Assembly: GCF_003751805.1 (NCBI RefSeq)
Contig: NZ_RKHQ01000002.1
Span: 682,001-746,000 of the forward strand
DNA: 64,000 bases
Source: Salana multivorans
Lineage (GTDB): Bacteria > Actinomycetota > Actinomycetes > Actinomycetales > Beutenbergiaceae
Direction of reading: 5' to 3'
Shown one piece after another: positions 28,525-38,198 of the stretch. The notes under the pieces are model-generated. The model searched no databases. It had not been told where the DNA came from and saw nothing but the letters and a program-made list of their open reading frames with translations. Each line of letters starts with the position of its first letter. The stretch's first letter is position 1. A program made the position numbers and the translations under genes.

Positions 28525-29000
28525 GAGCCCGGTGCCTCGCGCAGGAGACCGGCGACGGCGTCGGCCAGGTCCTCGGGGACGTACGGGTGCGGCACGACGC
28601 CGTCGGCCTGCGACCACGCGGCGAGCCACGCGTCCTGCTGTCGCGCGATGAGCAGGAGCACCGGCGGGGCGTCGAAGTAGGAGTCCTTGAGCTGGCGGGC
28701 GAGCCCGAAGCCGCCGACCTTGGCCGTCTCACCGTCGATGATCGCGAGGTCGTAGCCGCCGGCGGCGATCTGGTTGAACAGCGTCTCGGCCGTGGCAACC
28801 TCGGTCCACTCGATGAACGCCGTGTCCTTCGACGCGCGTCGGCCGACGCCGCGGCGCACCGTGGCGCGGGTGTCGACGTCGTCGCTGTACAGGAGCACGC
28901 GCGCCGTCGTCGGCGCGGCATCCGGGAAGCTCTGGGTGCCGCGCGCGGGCACGGCGAGCGCGGTCGGAGCGGTCGGGGCGGCAGCGGAGTCGGTGGCCAT
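28521..29000 (-). CDS. Atypical receiver-domain protein (pseudo-receiver)
   Basis: The 159-residue protein has a CheY-like domain (residues about 30-155) and no output domain. The acidic pair is in LLYSDDVDTR and the phosphoacceptor position is kept in DLAIIDGE, but the conserved lysine before the last helix is replaced (VVPHPYVPEDL instead of VKP) and the Thr/Ser switch residue looks like alanine (LLLIAR). Phosphorylation-dependent signalling is therefore doubtful. It overlaps trpD by 4 nt and is divergent from ctaE. ATG 29000 is fixed by TAGCAT 7 nt upstream. Confidence 0.75.
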   Translation of the reverse strand: MATDSAAAPTAPTALAVPARGTQSFPDAAPTTARVLLYSDDVDTRATVRRGVGRRASKDTAFIEWTEVATAETLFNQIAAGGYDLAIIDGETAKVGGFGLARQLKDSYFDAPPVLLLIARQQDAWLAAWSQADGVVPHPYVPEDLADAVAGLLREAPGS

Positions 29001-29007
29001 GCCCCCG

Positions 29008-29013
29008 ATGCTA
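29008..29013 (-). promoter_or_regulatory. -10 element of leaderless receiver-trpD transcript
   Basis: TAGCAT on the minus strand ends 7 nt before ATG 29000. Confidence 0.5.
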
Positions 29014-29185
29014 GTCGGCTTCCCCCGCGGGGTGCCGAGGCCCTCGGGCGCATTTTGCGGACACTCGGCATCGCCCCGTCATAACCTGCCCCCGGCGGCA
29101 CACCGCACGTCCCCCGCGACACCCCCGGAACCTTGGAAACACGCCGATCCGGGGCAACTGCGACCACCAGGAGACGACGGTTCGC

Positions 29186-29191
29186 CATAAT
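29186..29191 (+). promoter_or_regulatory. -10 element of leaderless ctaE-qcrCAB transcript
   Basis: CATAAT ends 6 nt before GTG 29198, the same spacing as the TANNNT sites. Confidence 0.5.
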
Positions 29192-29197
29192 GACCAC

Positions 29198-29845
29198 GTG
29201 TCCACTCACGCTGCCGCCGCTGCCCCGGCTCCTAGCGCCCACGTGAGCGTCGACCGACCGAACATGACCCAGGTCGGCACGATCGTGTGGCTCTCCAGCG
29301 AGCTGATGTTCTTCGCGGGCCTCTTTGCCATCTACTTCACCCACCGCGCCGTGGCCGGACCCGAGGTCTGGGCCGAGAGCACGTCGAAGCTCAACATGAC
29401 GATGGTCATCATCAACACGGCCATCCTCGTGTCGAGCTCGGTGACCTGTCAGTACGGCGTCTGGGCCGCCGAGGCGCTGAAGCCGCGCCGGTCGGGCAGC
29501 CTGCTCAACGTGCGCCAGTGGGGCATGGTCGAGTGGTACACCCTCACGTTCATCCTCGGCTCCGTCTTCATCGCGGGCCAGATCGTGGAGTACGCCGAGC
29601 TCGTCGAGCACGGGATCAGCATCGCCGGCTCGTCCTACGGGTCCGTCTTCTACCTGACCACCGGGTTCCACGGGCTCCACGTCATCGGCGGTCTCATCGC
29701 GTTCCTGTTCGTCCTCGGCAGCGCGTTCGTCGCGGGTCGGTTCACCCACCGCGAGGCGACGCGTGCCGTCGTGACGTCGTACTACTGGCACTTCGTCGAC
29801 GTCGTGTGGATCGCCCTGTTCTTCGCCATCTACTTCCTGAAGTGA
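29198..29845 (+). CDS. ctaE: Cytochrome c oxidase (aa3) subunit III
   Basis: The 215-residue membrane subunit supports the CtaD core. It has five predicted helices and family motifs [32 protein letters not shown] and [18 protein letters not shown] 29198 lies 6 nt after a -10-like hexamer, so translation is probably leaderless. It is followed after 67 nt by qcrC, forming the actinobacterial ctaE-qcrCAB operon that builds the bcc-aa3 supercomplex. Confidence 0.95.
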   Translation: MSTHAAAAAPAPSAHVSVDRPNMTQVGTIVWLSSELMFFAGLFAIYFTHRAVAGPEVWAESTSKLNMTMVIINTAILVSSSVTCQYGVWAAEALKPRRSGSLLNVRQWGMVEWYTLTFILGSVFIAGQIVEYAELVEHGISIAGSSYGSVFYLTTGFHGLHVIGGLIAFLFVLGSAFVAGRFTHREATRAVVTSYYWHFVDVVWIALFFAIYFLK

Positions 29846-29912
29846 GCGCGATGACGACGCCGCACGCCCCGCACCCCAGCCGCCACCGAGACAGGAACGA
29901 GGACACGACGCG

Positions 29913-30701
29913 ATGACCGCCCTCGCCAGAGCACGTCGTCACCGGCTCGCGCCGGTGCTGCTCATGCTGCTCGCACTGCTCGCCGTCGGCGGCGTCTACG
30001 CCGTCGTCGCCCCGCCCGCGGCGGTCGCCGAGACCTACTCGGCCGACGACGTCGCGGCCGGGCAGAAGCTCTTCCAGGCCAACTGCGCCTCGTGCCACGG
30101 CGCCAGCGCCGAGGGACGCGACGGGGTCGCCCCCTCGCTCATCGGCGTCGGAGCCGCCGCGGTGAACTTCCAGGTCGCGACGGGGCGCATGCCGATGGCC
30201 GCCCAGGCGCCGCAGGCCCCGACCAAGACGCCGCAGTTCAACGCCGAGCAGATCAAGCAGCTCGCCGGCTGGGTCGCGACGCTCGGCCCCGGTCCCTCCG
30301 TCCCCACCGAGGACATGGTCGACCCGGCCAGGGGCGACGCCGCCAACGGCATGCTGATCTTCCGGACGAACTGCGCGATGTGCCACAACGCCGTCGGCGC
30401 CGGTGGCGCGCTGAGCAACGGCAAGTACGCGCCGTCGCTGTTCGAGTCGACGCCGACCGAGATCTACGAGGCGATGCTCACCGGCCCGCAGTCGATGCCG
30501 GTGTTCAGCGACGCGAACATCACACCCGAGGGCAAGCGCGACGTCATCGCCTACCTCATGGAGCAGCGCACGGCCCAGGCCGGCGTCGGCGGGGCCAACC
30601 TCGGCGCCGTCGGCCCCGTGAGCGAGGGCCTGTGGGTGTGGGTCGTCGGAATGGGCGCGCTCGTGGCGGCCGCCGTCTGGATCGGAGCGAAGTCCTCATG
30701 A
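29913..30701 (+). CDS. qcrC: Cytochrome bc1 complex dihaem cytochrome c subunit
   Basis: The 262-residue subunit passes electrons from the Rieske protein to the aa3 oxidase, replacing soluble cytochrome c. An N-terminal signal anchor (about residues 13-32) leads to two haem c sites, CASCHG (near 58) and CAMCHN (near 155), with distal methionines likely in GRMPM and SMPVF. A C-terminal transmembrane helix (about 238-258) anchors it. It follows a ribosome site (CGAGGAC) and its stop overlaps the qcrA start as ATGA. Confidence 0.95.
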   Translation: MTALARARRHRLAPVLLMLLALLAVGGVYAVVAPPAAVAETYSADDVAAGQKLFQANCASCHGASAEGRDGVAPSLIGVGAAAVNFQVATGRMPMAAQAPQAPTKTPQFNAEQIKQLAGWVATLGPGPSVPTEDMVDPARGDAANGMLIFRTNCAMCHNAVGAGGALSNGKYAPSLFESTPTEIYEAMLTGPQSMPVFSDANITPEGKRDVIAYLMEQRTAQAGVGGANLGAVGPVSEGLWVWVVGMGALVAAAVWIGAKSS

Positions 30702-31747
30702 GCAACCACTCCACCGAGCTGGAGACGCGCGGCGAGCTCGACCCGGCGCCGTCGCCGGAGCGGTTCGAGAACCCGGGGCTGCCGCCGCACCGGCCGCGGC
30801 TCTCGGACACCTCGCCCGAGGGTTCCAAGCGCGCCGAGCGCCAGGTCGCGATCATCTTCGGCATCTCGATCCTCGCGACGATCGCGGGGGTCTGGGGCTA
30901 CTTCGCCTTCCCGATGGACGCCGGCGTCGGCAACGTCCGCTACTCGACGCTCTCGATCGGGCTCGGTCTCGGCATCGGCATGCTGGGCATCGGCATCGCG
31001 GCGGTGCACTGGGCCAAGGCGCTCATGTCCGACGTCGAGGTCGTCGACCAGCGTCACCCGCAGCGCGGCGACGACGCGACCCGCGCGGCCGCCGTCGCCG
31101 ATCTGCAGGCCGGGGCCAAGGACTCGGGCATCGCCCGTCGCCCGCTGCTCAAGGGCGCGCTCATCACGGCCGTCGCGATCGCGCCGCTCAGCTTCCTCGT
31201 CCCCTTCGTCGGCAACCTCGGCGGCTCGTGGAACGTCAACGCGATGCGCCACACGATGTGGCGCAAGGGCACCCGGCTCGCGACCGACCCGGACGGCCGG
31301 CTGATCCGGCCCGAGATGGTCACGATCGGCTCGGTCTGGCACGTCATCCCCGACGGGCTGCACGAGGTCGACGACGTCCTGGCGGAGAAGGCCAAGGCGA
31401 TCGTCCTGCTCGTCCGACTCGCCCCCGAGGACCTGAAGATCCTGCCCGGGCGCGAGGACTGGTCCTACGACGGCATCGTCGCGTACTCGAAGGTCTGCAC
31501 CCACGTCGGCTGCCCCGTCGCGCTCTACGAGCAGCAGACCCACCACCTGCTCTGCCCGTGCCACCAGTCGACGTTCGACGTCGCCGACGGCGCCAAGGTC
31601 GTCTTCGGACCGGCCAAGCGGGCGCTCCCGCAGCTGCCGATCATGGTCGACGACGAGGGCTACCTCGCGGCCCGTGACGACTTCGACGAGGCCGTCGGCC
31701 CGTCGACGTGGGAACGGCAGCGCCCGATCCGTGGGGAGGACTACTGA
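30698..31747 (+). CDS. qcrA: Cytochrome bc1 complex Rieske iron-sulfur subunit
   Basis: The 349-residue subunit carries the [2Fe-2S] centre in CTHVGC (near residue 266) and CPCHQS (near 285). Three hydrophobic segments precede the cluster domain (about 50-70, 85-105 and 155-175), as in actinobacterial QcrA. RRPLLKGAL before the third helix resembles a Tat-type signal, which fits the mode of insertion known for this family. ATG 30698 overlaps qcrC and the stop overlaps qcrB as TGATG, so the three genes are translationally coupled. Confidence 0.95.
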   Translation: MSNHSTELETRGELDPAPSPERFENPGLPPHRPRLSDTSPEGSKRAERQVAIIFGISILATIAGVWGYFAFPMDAGVGNVRYSTLSIGLGLGIGMLGIGIAAVHWAKALMSDVEVVDQRHPQRGDDATRAAAVADLQAGAKDSGIARRPLLKGALITAVAIAPLSFLVPFVGNLGGSWNVNAMRHTMWRKGTRLATDPDGRLIRPEMVTIGSVWHVIPDGLHEVDDVLAEKAKAIVLLVRLAPEDLKILPGREDWSYDGIVAYSKVCTHVGCPVALYEQQTHHLLCPCHQSTFDVADGAKVVFGPAKRALPQLPIMVDDEGYLAARDDFDEAVGPSTWERQRPIRGEDY

Positions 31748-33435
31748 TGACGACCACGACGCCCGCCGCCAAGGCCGCCGCCGCCACCGGTGACTTCTTC
31801 GACACCCGGATCGGCGCCGCGAAGCTCGTCAAGGAGTTCGCGCGGAAGGTCTTCCCTGACCACTGGTCCTTCATGCTCGGCGAGATCGCGCTCTACTCGT
31901 TCATCGTGCTGCTGCTCAGCGGCACGTTCCTCACGATGTTCTTCGTGCCGTCGATGACCGAGGTGCACTACCCGGTCGACGCGCTGCCGACGACCATGCG
32001 CGGAGTGGAGATGTCGGAGGCCTTCGCCTCGACGCTCCACATGTCCTTCCACGTGCGCGGCGGCCTGCTCATGCGGCAGATCCACCACTGGGCGGCGCTG
32101 CTGTTCATGGCCGCGATCGTGACGCACATGATGCGCGTCTTCTTCACCGGCGCCTTCCGCAAGCCGCGCGAGCTCAACTGGTTCGTCGGCTTCACGCTGC
32201 TCATCCTCGGCCTGGCCGCCGGCTTCACCGGCTACTCGCTCCCGGACGACGTGCTCTCGGGCAACGGTCTGCGGATCGCCGACGGCGTGGCCAAGTCGAT
32301 CCCGATCCTCGGGTCCTACGTCTCGTTCGCCCTGTTCGGCGGAGAGTTCCCCGGACACGTCATCATCCCGCGGCTGTTCACCGCGCACATCCTGCTCGTG
32401 CCGGCCCTCATCCTGTCGCTGGTCGCCGTCCACCTCATCCTCGTGGTGGTGCACAAGCACACGCAGTACCCCGGACCCGGCCGGACGAACTCCAACGTCG
32501 TCGGCTACCCGCTGTTCCCCGTCTACATGGCGAAGGCCGGTGGCTTCTTCTTCGTCGTCTTCGGCGTGCTGGCTATCATGGGCGCGACGCTCTCGATCAA
32601 CAACGTGTGGAACTACGGGCCGTTCGACCCCTCCCCCGTGTCGGCCGGTGCCCAGCCCGACTGGTACATGCTGTTCCTCGAGGGTGCGCTGCGCCTCATG
32701 CCGGGTCAGACGGAGTTCGTCGTCGCGGGCTACACGGTGCCGCTCAACATCCTCGTCCCCGGCGTCGTCGTGCCCGGCATCCTGTTCACGCTGCTCGGGG
32801 CCTACCCGATCATCGAGGCGTACGCGTCGGGCGACAAGCGTGAGCACCACCTGCTCGACCGTCCGCGGAACGTCCCGACCCGCACCGGCGTCGGCGTCGC
32901 GGTCCTCACGGCGTTCATCATCCTCGCGGCGGCCGGGTCGAACGACCTCATCGCCACCCACTTCAAGCTCTCGATCAACTCGATCACCTGGGTGTTCCGG
33001 GTGCTGTTCCTCGTCGGCCCGTTCATCGCGTTCATCATCACGAAGCGCATGTGCCTCGCGCTCCAGCGTCGCGACCGCGACCTGGTCCTGCACGGGTACG
33101 AGACGGGTCGGGTCGTCCGGTTCGCCTCGGGCGAGTACATCGAGGTCCACCAGCCGCTGACGCCGCAGGAGCGATGGGTGCTGGTCGACTACGACCCGCA
33201 CAAGCCCCTCCCCGCGCCGTCCGAGACGAACGCACGCGGCGTCGCCCGGCCCGACTACAAGAAGCTGCGTCGGCAGAGCCGGCTCTCGCACTTCTTCTTC
33301 GCCGACCGGGTCGACCCGGTGACGCCGGCCGAGCTCGAGGCGGCCCACGCCCACCACGCGTCGGCGCACGGGTCCGACCACGAACTCGAGCACGAGACGG
33401 CGACGGCCGGCGAGCTGGAGTCGACGAGCGTCTGA
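31747..33435 (+). CDS. qcrB: Cytochrome bc1 complex cytochrome b subunit
   Basis: The 562-residue subunit binds two haems b and the quinol sites. Haem-ligand histidines appear in STLHMSFHVRGGLLMRQIHH-like context and in HILLVPALILSLVAVHL; the Qo loop motif is PDWYM. It has about nine helices and a C-terminal cytoplasmic extension of about 120 residues (LSHFFFADRVDPVTPAELEA) with a His-rich end. GGGGAGGAC precedes the coupled ATG. This is the subunit targeted by Q203-type inhibitors in mycobacteria. A terminator hairpin follows. Confidence 0.95.
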   Translation: MTTTTPAAKAAAATGDFFDTRIGAAKLVKEFARKVFPDHWSFMLGEIALYSFIVLLLSGTFLTMFFVPSMTEVHYPVDALPTTMRGVEMSEAFASTLHMSFHVRGGLLMRQIHHWAALLFMAAIVTHMMRVFFTGAFRKPRELNWFVGFTLLILGLAAGFTGYSLPDDVLSGNGLRIADGVAKSIPILGSYVSFALFGGEFPGHVIIPRLFTAHILLVPALILSLVAVHLILVVVHKHTQYPGPGRTNSNVVGYPLFPVYMAKAGGFFFVVFGVLAIMGATLSINNVWNYGPFDPSPVSAGAQPDWYMLFLEGALRLMPGQTEFVVAGYTVPLNILVPGVVVPGILFTLLGAYPIIEAYASGDKREHHLLDRPRNVPTRTGVGVAVLTAFIILAAAGSNDLIATHFKLSINSITWVFRVLFLVGPFIAFIITKRMCLALQRRDRDLVLHGYETGRVVRFASGEYIEVHQPLTPQERWVLVDYDPHKPLPAPSETNARGVARPDYKKLRRQSRLSHFFFADRVDPVTPAELEAAHAHHASAHGSDHELEHETATAGELESTSV

Positions 33436-33488
33436 GCGGACGCCGGCGAAACGCCGAGCCCCGAGACGCTCACGCCCATCACGTGAGA

Positions 33489-33523
33489 CGCGGCCCCTCT
33501 CCCGGAAGGCGAGAGGGGCCGCG
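33489..33523 (+). terminator. Terminator of ctaE-qcrCAB operon
   Basis: Arms of 13 nt (33489-33501 and 33511-33523, CGCGGCCCCTCTC and its complement) with a 9-nt loop lie 54 nt after the qcrB stop and before sodA. Confidence 0.8.
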
Positions 33524-33595
33524 TAACGTTGTACCTGATGTCTGTGCCGCCGCCCGGAAGCGCCGGGTGGCATCAAGAGGAGAGGATCCGACCTC

Positions 33596-34219
33596 ATGGT
33601 CTACACCCTGCCCGAGCTTCCCTACGACTACGCGGCACTGGAGCCCCACATCTCCGGCAAGATCATGGAGCTGCACCACGACAAGCACCATGCGGCCTAC
33701 GTCGCGGGCGCCAACACGGCGCTGGAGAAGCTTGCCGAGGCCCGCGACTCCGGTGATCTCGCTGCGGTCAACCTCTACGAGAAGAACCTGGCGTTCAACC
33801 TCGGCGGTCACGTCAACCACTCGATCTTCTGGACCAACCTCTCCCCCGAGGGCGGCGAGGCCGAGGGCGATCTGCTCGCGGCGCTCGAGGAGCACTTCGG
33901 CGGCGTCGAGAAGTTCAAGGCGCACTTCACGGCGGTGGCCGCTGGCGTCCAGGGCTCCGGCTGGGCGGTGCTCGCCTGGGACACGCTCGGCGGCCAGCCG
34001 ATCATCGTGCAGCTCTACGACCAGCAGGGCAACCTCCCCGCCGGGCTCGTCCCGCTGCTCATGCTGGACGTCTGGGAGCACGCGTACTACCTGGACTACC
34101 TCAACGTCCGCGCCGACTACATCAAGGCGTTCTGGAACCTGGTCAACTGGGCCGACGTCGCGGCGCGCCTCGACCGCGCCTCGAAGGCCACGGCGGCCGG
34201 GCTCATCGTCCCCGCCTGA
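33596..34219 (+). CDS. sodA: Superoxide dismutase, Mn-type
   Basis: The 207-residue Fe/Mn-family enzyme dismutates superoxide. Metal ligands are the His of ELHHDKHH, the His of [10 protein letters not shown], and Asp/His of DVWEHAYY. The Gly-Gly before HVNH and the glutamine in GVQGSGW are the pattern of manganese enzymes. No signal peptide is seen. A GAGGAGAGG ribosome site precedes ATG 33596. It stands alone between two terminators, inserted between the qcrB and ctaF genes that are close neighbours in mycobacteria. Confidence 0.95.
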   Translation: MVYTLPELPYDYAALEPHISGKIMELHHDKHHAAYVAGANTALEKLAEARDSGDLAAVNLYEKNLAFNLGGHVNHSIFWTNLSPEGGEAEGDLLAALEEHFGGVEKFKAHFTAVAAGVQGSGWAVLAWDTLGGQPIIVQLYDQQGNLPAGLVPLLMLDVWEHAYYLDYLNVRADYIKAFWNLVNWADVAARLDRASKATAAGLIVPA

Positions 34220-34241
34220 CGCGCTTCGGTTGTCCGAGCCC

Positions 34242-34282
34242 GGGCCCCGTCCCCGCCACCTCGCGTGGCGGGGACGGGGCCC
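34242..34282 (+). terminator. Terminator of sodA
   Basis: Perfect 18-nt arms (34242-34259 and 34265-34282) with a 5-nt loop begin 22 nt after the sodA stop and are followed by TTCGTCGTT. Confidence 0.88.
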
Positions 34283-34320
34283 TTCGTCGTTGCGCGGCCT
34301 TCGGGGCTCGTGGAGGGGTC

Positions 34321-34920
34321 GCCTCCAGGCTCGGTGGTCGTCGCGGTCACGGTGGCCACGGTGAGGCCTGCTGCGTGAGTCGACCCGGTGGCTGGGCCGC
34401 GGCCACGGCCCAGCTGGCCGGACGCGTCGATGCGGTCGAGGAGTGGTCCTGGTTGGCGCTGGCACGGCTGGTGCGCCCCAGGACCGTCGGGCACGCACGT
34501 CTCCGGTCGTGGTGTGGTCGTCGCAGTCGTGGTGGCCACGGCACGGCCGGGTGGACGCGTCGATGCGGTCGTGGCGTGGTCGTCGCGGTCGCCGTGGCCC
34601 CGGAGAGGCCGGGTACCAATGGGCACGCACGCCGTCGGCCTCGGTGTAGTCGGCCGTCTGGCCGTGGCCACGGCACAGCCGGGTGGACGCGTCGATGCGG
34701 TCGTGGCGTGGTCCTTGCGGTCGCTGTGGCCCCGGGGAGACCGGGTACCAATGGGCACGCACGCCGTCGGTCTCGGTGTAGTCGGCCGTCTGGCCGTGGC
34801 CACGATGGGAGCGGGTGGGTATCTCGACCCGGTGGTGGTGTGGTCGTCGCACTCGTGGTGGCCACGGCACAGCCGGGTGGGCACGTCGACCCGGTCGTGG
34901 GGTGGTCAGCGCAGGGGCGA
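34321..34920. repeat. Degenerate tandem-repeat array, 132-bp period, non-coding
   Basis: Two nearly identical 132-bp units occupy 34546-34677 and 34678-34809, with about seven base differences over the first 124 bp. Each holds two half-units of roughly 62 and 70 bp, both opening with CCGGGT. Decayed half-units lie on both sides (about 34484-34545, 34810-34871 and 34872-34915), and more distant relatives reach to about 34330. Recurrent words are GTGGTCGTCGC, GTGGCCACGGCAC and GGTACCAATGGGCACGCACG. Several frames stay open because 132 is a multiple of three, but none has a ribosome site or a recognisable protein, so I treat it as non-coding. It fills the gap between the sodA terminator and the ctaF terminator. 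Confidence 0.85.
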
Positions 34921-34996
34921 CCCAGCGTTCAACGCGGCCGGCAGCACCTCCTGCCGCCGCACCCCCCGGGCCCCAGCCCCACCGCGACCCGGGACG

Positions 34997-35054
34997 ACAT
35001 CGAGAGGGCCCCGCCCAACGCCGGTGACGGCGTCGGACGGGGCCCTCTCGATGT
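34997..35054. terminator. Long hairpin after ctaF
   Basis: Perfect 17-nt outer arms (34997-35013 and 35038-35054) continue into an inner stem with a GTGA loop, giving a 58-nt hairpin. It lies 27 nt beyond the ctaF stop at 35081 and probably ends the ctaC-ctaD-ctaF operon. Confidence 0.85.
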
Positions 35055-35080
35055 GGGCGCGGCGGGCAGGCCGCGGAAGG

Positions 35081-35515
35081 TCAGTGGGCGTGCTGCCCGC
35101 GGGAGAACTCAAAGATCAGGCCGACCAGGCCGATGATGCCAAGGACGACGCCGAAGACGCAGACCCACCAGCCGACGGCCACCCCGAGGAAGACGATCGC
35201 CGCGGCGATCCCGAGGACCAGCGGCCACCAGGAGTGCGGCGAGAACTCGCCGTAGTCCCCCGCGCCCTCGGCGATGTTCCCGGTCAGGCTGTCCTCGGGC
35301 CGGGGGTCGATGCGACGCCCCGTCATCCAGAGGAAGAACCCGGTCAGACCGGCGAGACCGCCGAGCATGAGCACACCGACGAAGCCGACCGGCTCCGCGT
35401 ACCCCGTGAGCTGGCCGTACACGACGGCGACGATCGCGAAGAACGGGACGAGGGCGAGGAACACCAGCGTCTCGGTGAACATGGGCGGACGCTGCCGCTT
35501 GGGCTTCGTGCTCAC
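35081..35515 (-). CDS. ctaF: Cytochrome c oxidase subunit IV (actinobacterial)
   Basis: The 144-residue membrane subunit of aa3 oxidase has four predicted helices (two before residue 70 and two after 95) and the family segment [20 protein letters not shown] with [14 protein letters not shown] 35515 overlaps the ctaD stop as GTGA. It is the last gene of ctaC-ctaD-ctaF. Confidence 0.92.
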   Translation of the reverse strand: MSTKPKRQRPPMFTETLVFLALVPFFAIVAVVYGQLTGYAEPVGFVGVLMLGGLAGLTGFFLWMTGRRIDPRPEDSLTGNIAEGAGDYGEFSPHSWWPLVLGIAAAIVFLGVAVGWWVCVFGVVLGIIGLVGLIFEFSRGQHAH

Positions 35516-37302
35516 TTCGAGGCTCCCTTCGGGCCGGAGGTCGAGGCCGTGTCGTCGCCGGCCCGCGTGCCCGCGCTGCCGTAGGCGAGAGACGGGAGGT
35601 CATCGGTGCTGACGACGTAGTCGAGCGCCGCGACCTCGGGGTGGTGCAGGTCGAACGCCGGCGCCTCCGAGCGGATCCGCGGGATCGAGGTGAAGTTGTG
35701 CCGCGGCGGCGGGCAGGACGTCGCCCACTCGAGCGAGCGGCCGTAGCCCCACGGGTCGTCGACCTTGACGTGCGGCGCGCTCCGCCAGGTGCGGAACACG
35801 TTGTAGATGAACGGCAGCGTGGCGAACGCGAGGATGAAAGCCCCGACCGTCGAGACCTGGTTCTGCCACGTCACGTCGTCCTCGACCAGGTACCCGACGT
35901 ACCGGCGGGGCATGTTCTTCGCACCGATCCAGTGCTGGATGAGGAAGGTCGTGTGGAACCCGATGAACGTGAGCCAGAAGTGGAGCTTGCCCAGGCGCTC
36001 GTTCAGCATCTTGCCCGTGAACTTCGGCCACCAGAAGTAGAAGCCGGAGAACATCGCGAACACGACCGTGCCGAACACCACGTAGTGGAAGTGCGCGACG
36101 ACGAAGTAGGTGTCGTGGATCTGGAAGTCCAGCGTGGGCGAGGCGAGGATGACGCCCGTCAGGCCCCCGAAGAGGAAGGTGGCGAGGAAGCCGATCGCCC
36201 AGAGCATCGGCGACTCGAAGGTGAGCTTGCCGCGCCACATCGTGCCGATCCAGTTGAAGAACTTCACCCCGGTCGGCACGGCGATGAGCATCGTCATGAG
36301 CGCGAAGAACGAGAGCATGACGGCGCCGACCGTGTACATGTGGTGCGCCCACACCGTCACCGACAGCGCGGCGATCGTGAGCGTGGCGAGGACGAGGGTC
36401 TTGTACCCGAAGATCGGCTTGCGGGAGAAGACCGGGAACACCTCGGAGACGATGCCGAAGAACGGCAGGGCGATGATGTAGACCTCGGGGTGGCCGAAGA
36501 ACCAGAACAGGTGCTGCCACAGCACCGCACCGCCGGCCTCGGGCGCGAACACCACGGCGTCGAGCCGGCGGTCGGCGAGGAGGCCGAAGTACGCGGACGT
36601 CAGCACGGGGAACGCCATGAGCGCGAGCACGCTCGTGATGAGGATGTTCCAGGTGAAGATCGGCATCCGGAACATGGTCATGCCCGGCGCGCGCATGCAG
36701 ATGATCGTCGTGATGAAGTTGACCGAGCCGAAGATCGTCGCGAAGCCGGTGAGGCCGAAACCGACCAGCCAGAGGTCGGCGGCGAGGCCGGGCGAGAAGG
36801 TCTCCGACGCGAGCGGCACGTACGACGTCCAGCCGAACCCGGCGGCACCGGCCGGCGTGAGGAAGCCGCCGATGGCGATGAGGCCACCGAACAGGTACAG
36901 GTAGTACGCCAGCATGTTGAGCCGCGGGAACGCGACGTCCGGCGCGCCGATCTGCAGCGGCACGAGCACGTTGGCGAACCCGGCGAACAGCGGCGTCGCG
37001 AACAGCAGCAGCATGATGCCGCCGTGCATCGTGAAGAACTGGTTGTACTGCTCCGCGCTCGTGAACACCTGCTGCCCGGGCTGGAACAGCTCGGCCCGGA
37101 TCGCCAGGGCGAGCAGGCCGCCGAGGCAGAAGAAGGCGAACGACGTCGTGAGGTACATGTAGCCGATCGTCTTGTGATCGGTCGTCGTCATCCACTTGAC
37201 GATGGCGCTGCCGAGCCCCTGTCGCCTCGGCGACAGACCCGGGACGTGCTCCGGCTCCGGCAGCGGCGCCGACTCGACGTGCTGAACCTCATCGATGGCC
37301 AT
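35512..37302 (-). CDS. ctaD: Cytochrome c oxidase (aa3) subunit I
   Basis: The 596-residue catalytic subunit binds haem a, haem a3 and CuB and reduces oxygen while pumping protons. It has twelve helices, the low-spin haem histidine in [12 protein letters not shown], CuB ligands in [16 protein letters not shown], and the haem histidines in [15 protein letters not shown]. The K-channel region YKTLVLATL is present. Start ATG 37302 shares one base with the ctaC stop (TGATG). In M. tuberculosis ctaD lies elsewhere; here it joins ctaC and ctaF. Confidence 0.96.
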   Translation of the reverse strand: MAIDEVQHVESAPLPEPEHVPGLSPRRQGLGSAIVKWMTTTDHKTIGYMYLTTSFAFFCLGGLLALAIRAELFQPGQQVFTSAEQYNQFFTMHGGIMLLLFATPLFAGFANVLVPLQIGAPDVAFPRLNMLAYYLYLFGGLIAIGGFLTPAGAAGFGWTSYVPLASETFSPGLAADLWLVGFGLTGFATIFGSVNFITTIICMRAPGMTMFRMPIFTWNILITSVLALMAFPVLTSAYFGLLADRRLDAVVFAPEAGGAVLWQHLFWFFGHPEVYIIALPFFGIVSEVFPVFSRKPIFGYKTLVLATLTIAALSVTVWAHHMYTVGAVMLSFFALMTMLIAVPTGVKFFNWIGTMWRGKLTFESPMLWAIGFLATFLFGGLTGVILASPTLDFQIHDTYFVVAHFHYVVFGTVVFAMFSGFYFWWPKFTGKMLNERLGKLHFWLTFIGFHTTFLIQHWIGAKNMPRRYVGYLVEDDVTWQNQVSTVGAFILAFATLPFIYNVFRTWRSAPHVKVDDPWGYGRSLEWATSCPPPRHNFTSIPRIRSEAPAFDLHHPEVAALDYVVSTDDLPSLAYGSAGTRAGDDTASTSGPKGASK

Positions 37303-38186
37303 CAGCCCTCATCACCTTCCGACGGGTCGCCCTCGAGCTGGCCCGTGTCCTTGGCACTCGTGCCCTGGAGCGCGTTGTACTCGTCACCGAGCACGCCGGT
37401 GTTGCCGGCAGCCTCGAGCTCGGCCATCTTCTGCTCGAACTCCTCGGGCGTCACGACCTTGACGTTGAACAGCATCGACGCGTGGTACTCGCCGCACAGC
37501 TCGGCGCACTTGCCCTGGTAGTCGCCGAGCTTCTCCGGGACGAGCTGCAGCGTGTTGGTCCGGCCCGAGATCATGTCGAGCTTGACGAGGAACGCGGGGA
37601 TCCAGAACGAGTGGTTGACGTCGCGCGTCTTGAGCGTGAACTCCACGAGCTCGCCCTGCGGGAGGTACAGCGTCGGGATGCCGTCCGCGTGGCCGTCCGT
37701 GATGTCGGCCTGCTCGCCGGTCTCGTGGACCTGCGCATCCGTGTAGTTGAAGTCCCAGCTCCAGCGCTTCCCGTACACCTCGATGCGCACGTCGGGCTCC
37801 GCCGAGGTGTCCATGATCTCGCCCATGGACTTCGACGTGAACGCGAACAGCACGCCGATCATGACGATCGGCACGAAGGTGTACATGAGCTCGAGCGGCA
37901 CGTGGTAGCGCAGCTGCACGGGGAGCTGGTTGTCCCCCTTGCGCTTGCGGTAGACCACGATGCACCAGATCAGGAGGCCCCAGACGAGCACACCGACGAG
38001 CAGCGCGGCGATCCACGCGTTGTTCCAGAGCGAGATCACCATGTCGGTGTGGTTCGTGGCACCGGGGGCCTGCTCGGGCAGGAACCCGCGCTGGGTCGCG
38101 GCTGAGCAGCCGGTCAGTCCGAGTGCCGCGACCGCACCGGCCGCGATGGCGACCTTCCGGGCAGGGCGAGAGGGCGTTGTCGACAC
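37302..38186 (-). CDS. ctaC: Cytochrome c oxidase subunit II (CuA lipoprotein)
   Basis: The 294-residue subunit accepts electrons at CuA. It starts with a lipoprotein signal ending GLTGCS (Cys near 27), has two transmembrane helices (about 50-75 and 95-120), and carries the CuA ligands in [12 protein letters not shown] plus the upstream histidine in [13 protein letters not shown] 38186 is chosen because TATGGT lies 6 nt upstream; an earlier ATG at 38207 overlaps that hexamer. Confidence 0.95.
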   Translation of the reverse strand: MSTTPSRPARKVAIAAGAVAALGLTGCSAATQRGFLPEQAPGATNHTDMVISLWNNAWIAALLVGVLVWGLLIWCIVVYRKRKGDNQLPVQLRYHVPLELMYTFVPIVMIGVLFAFTSKSMGEIMDTSAEPDVRIEVYGKRWSWDFNYTDAQVHETGEQADITDGHADGIPTLYLPQGELVEFTLKTRDVNHSFWIPAFLVKLDMISGRTNTLQLVPEKLGDYQGKCAELCGEYHASMLFNVKVVTPEEFEQKMAELEAAGNTGVLGDEYNALQGTSAKDTGQLEGDPSEGDEG

Positions 38187-38192
38187 GTCGTC

Positions 38193-38198
38193 ACCATA
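38193..38198 (-). promoter_or_regulatory. -10 element of leaderless ctaC-ctaD-ctaF transcript
   Basis: TATGGT on the minus strand ends 6 nt before GTG 38186. Confidence 0.55.

Noticed and set aside
33479-34884. Repeat-protein reading of the sodA-ctaF repeat array (minus-strand frames with GHGQTADYTE-like repeats)
   Set aside because: Several frames are open at once because the period is a multiple of three, there is no ribosome site, and the longest frame runs through the sodA terminator and antisense to sodA.
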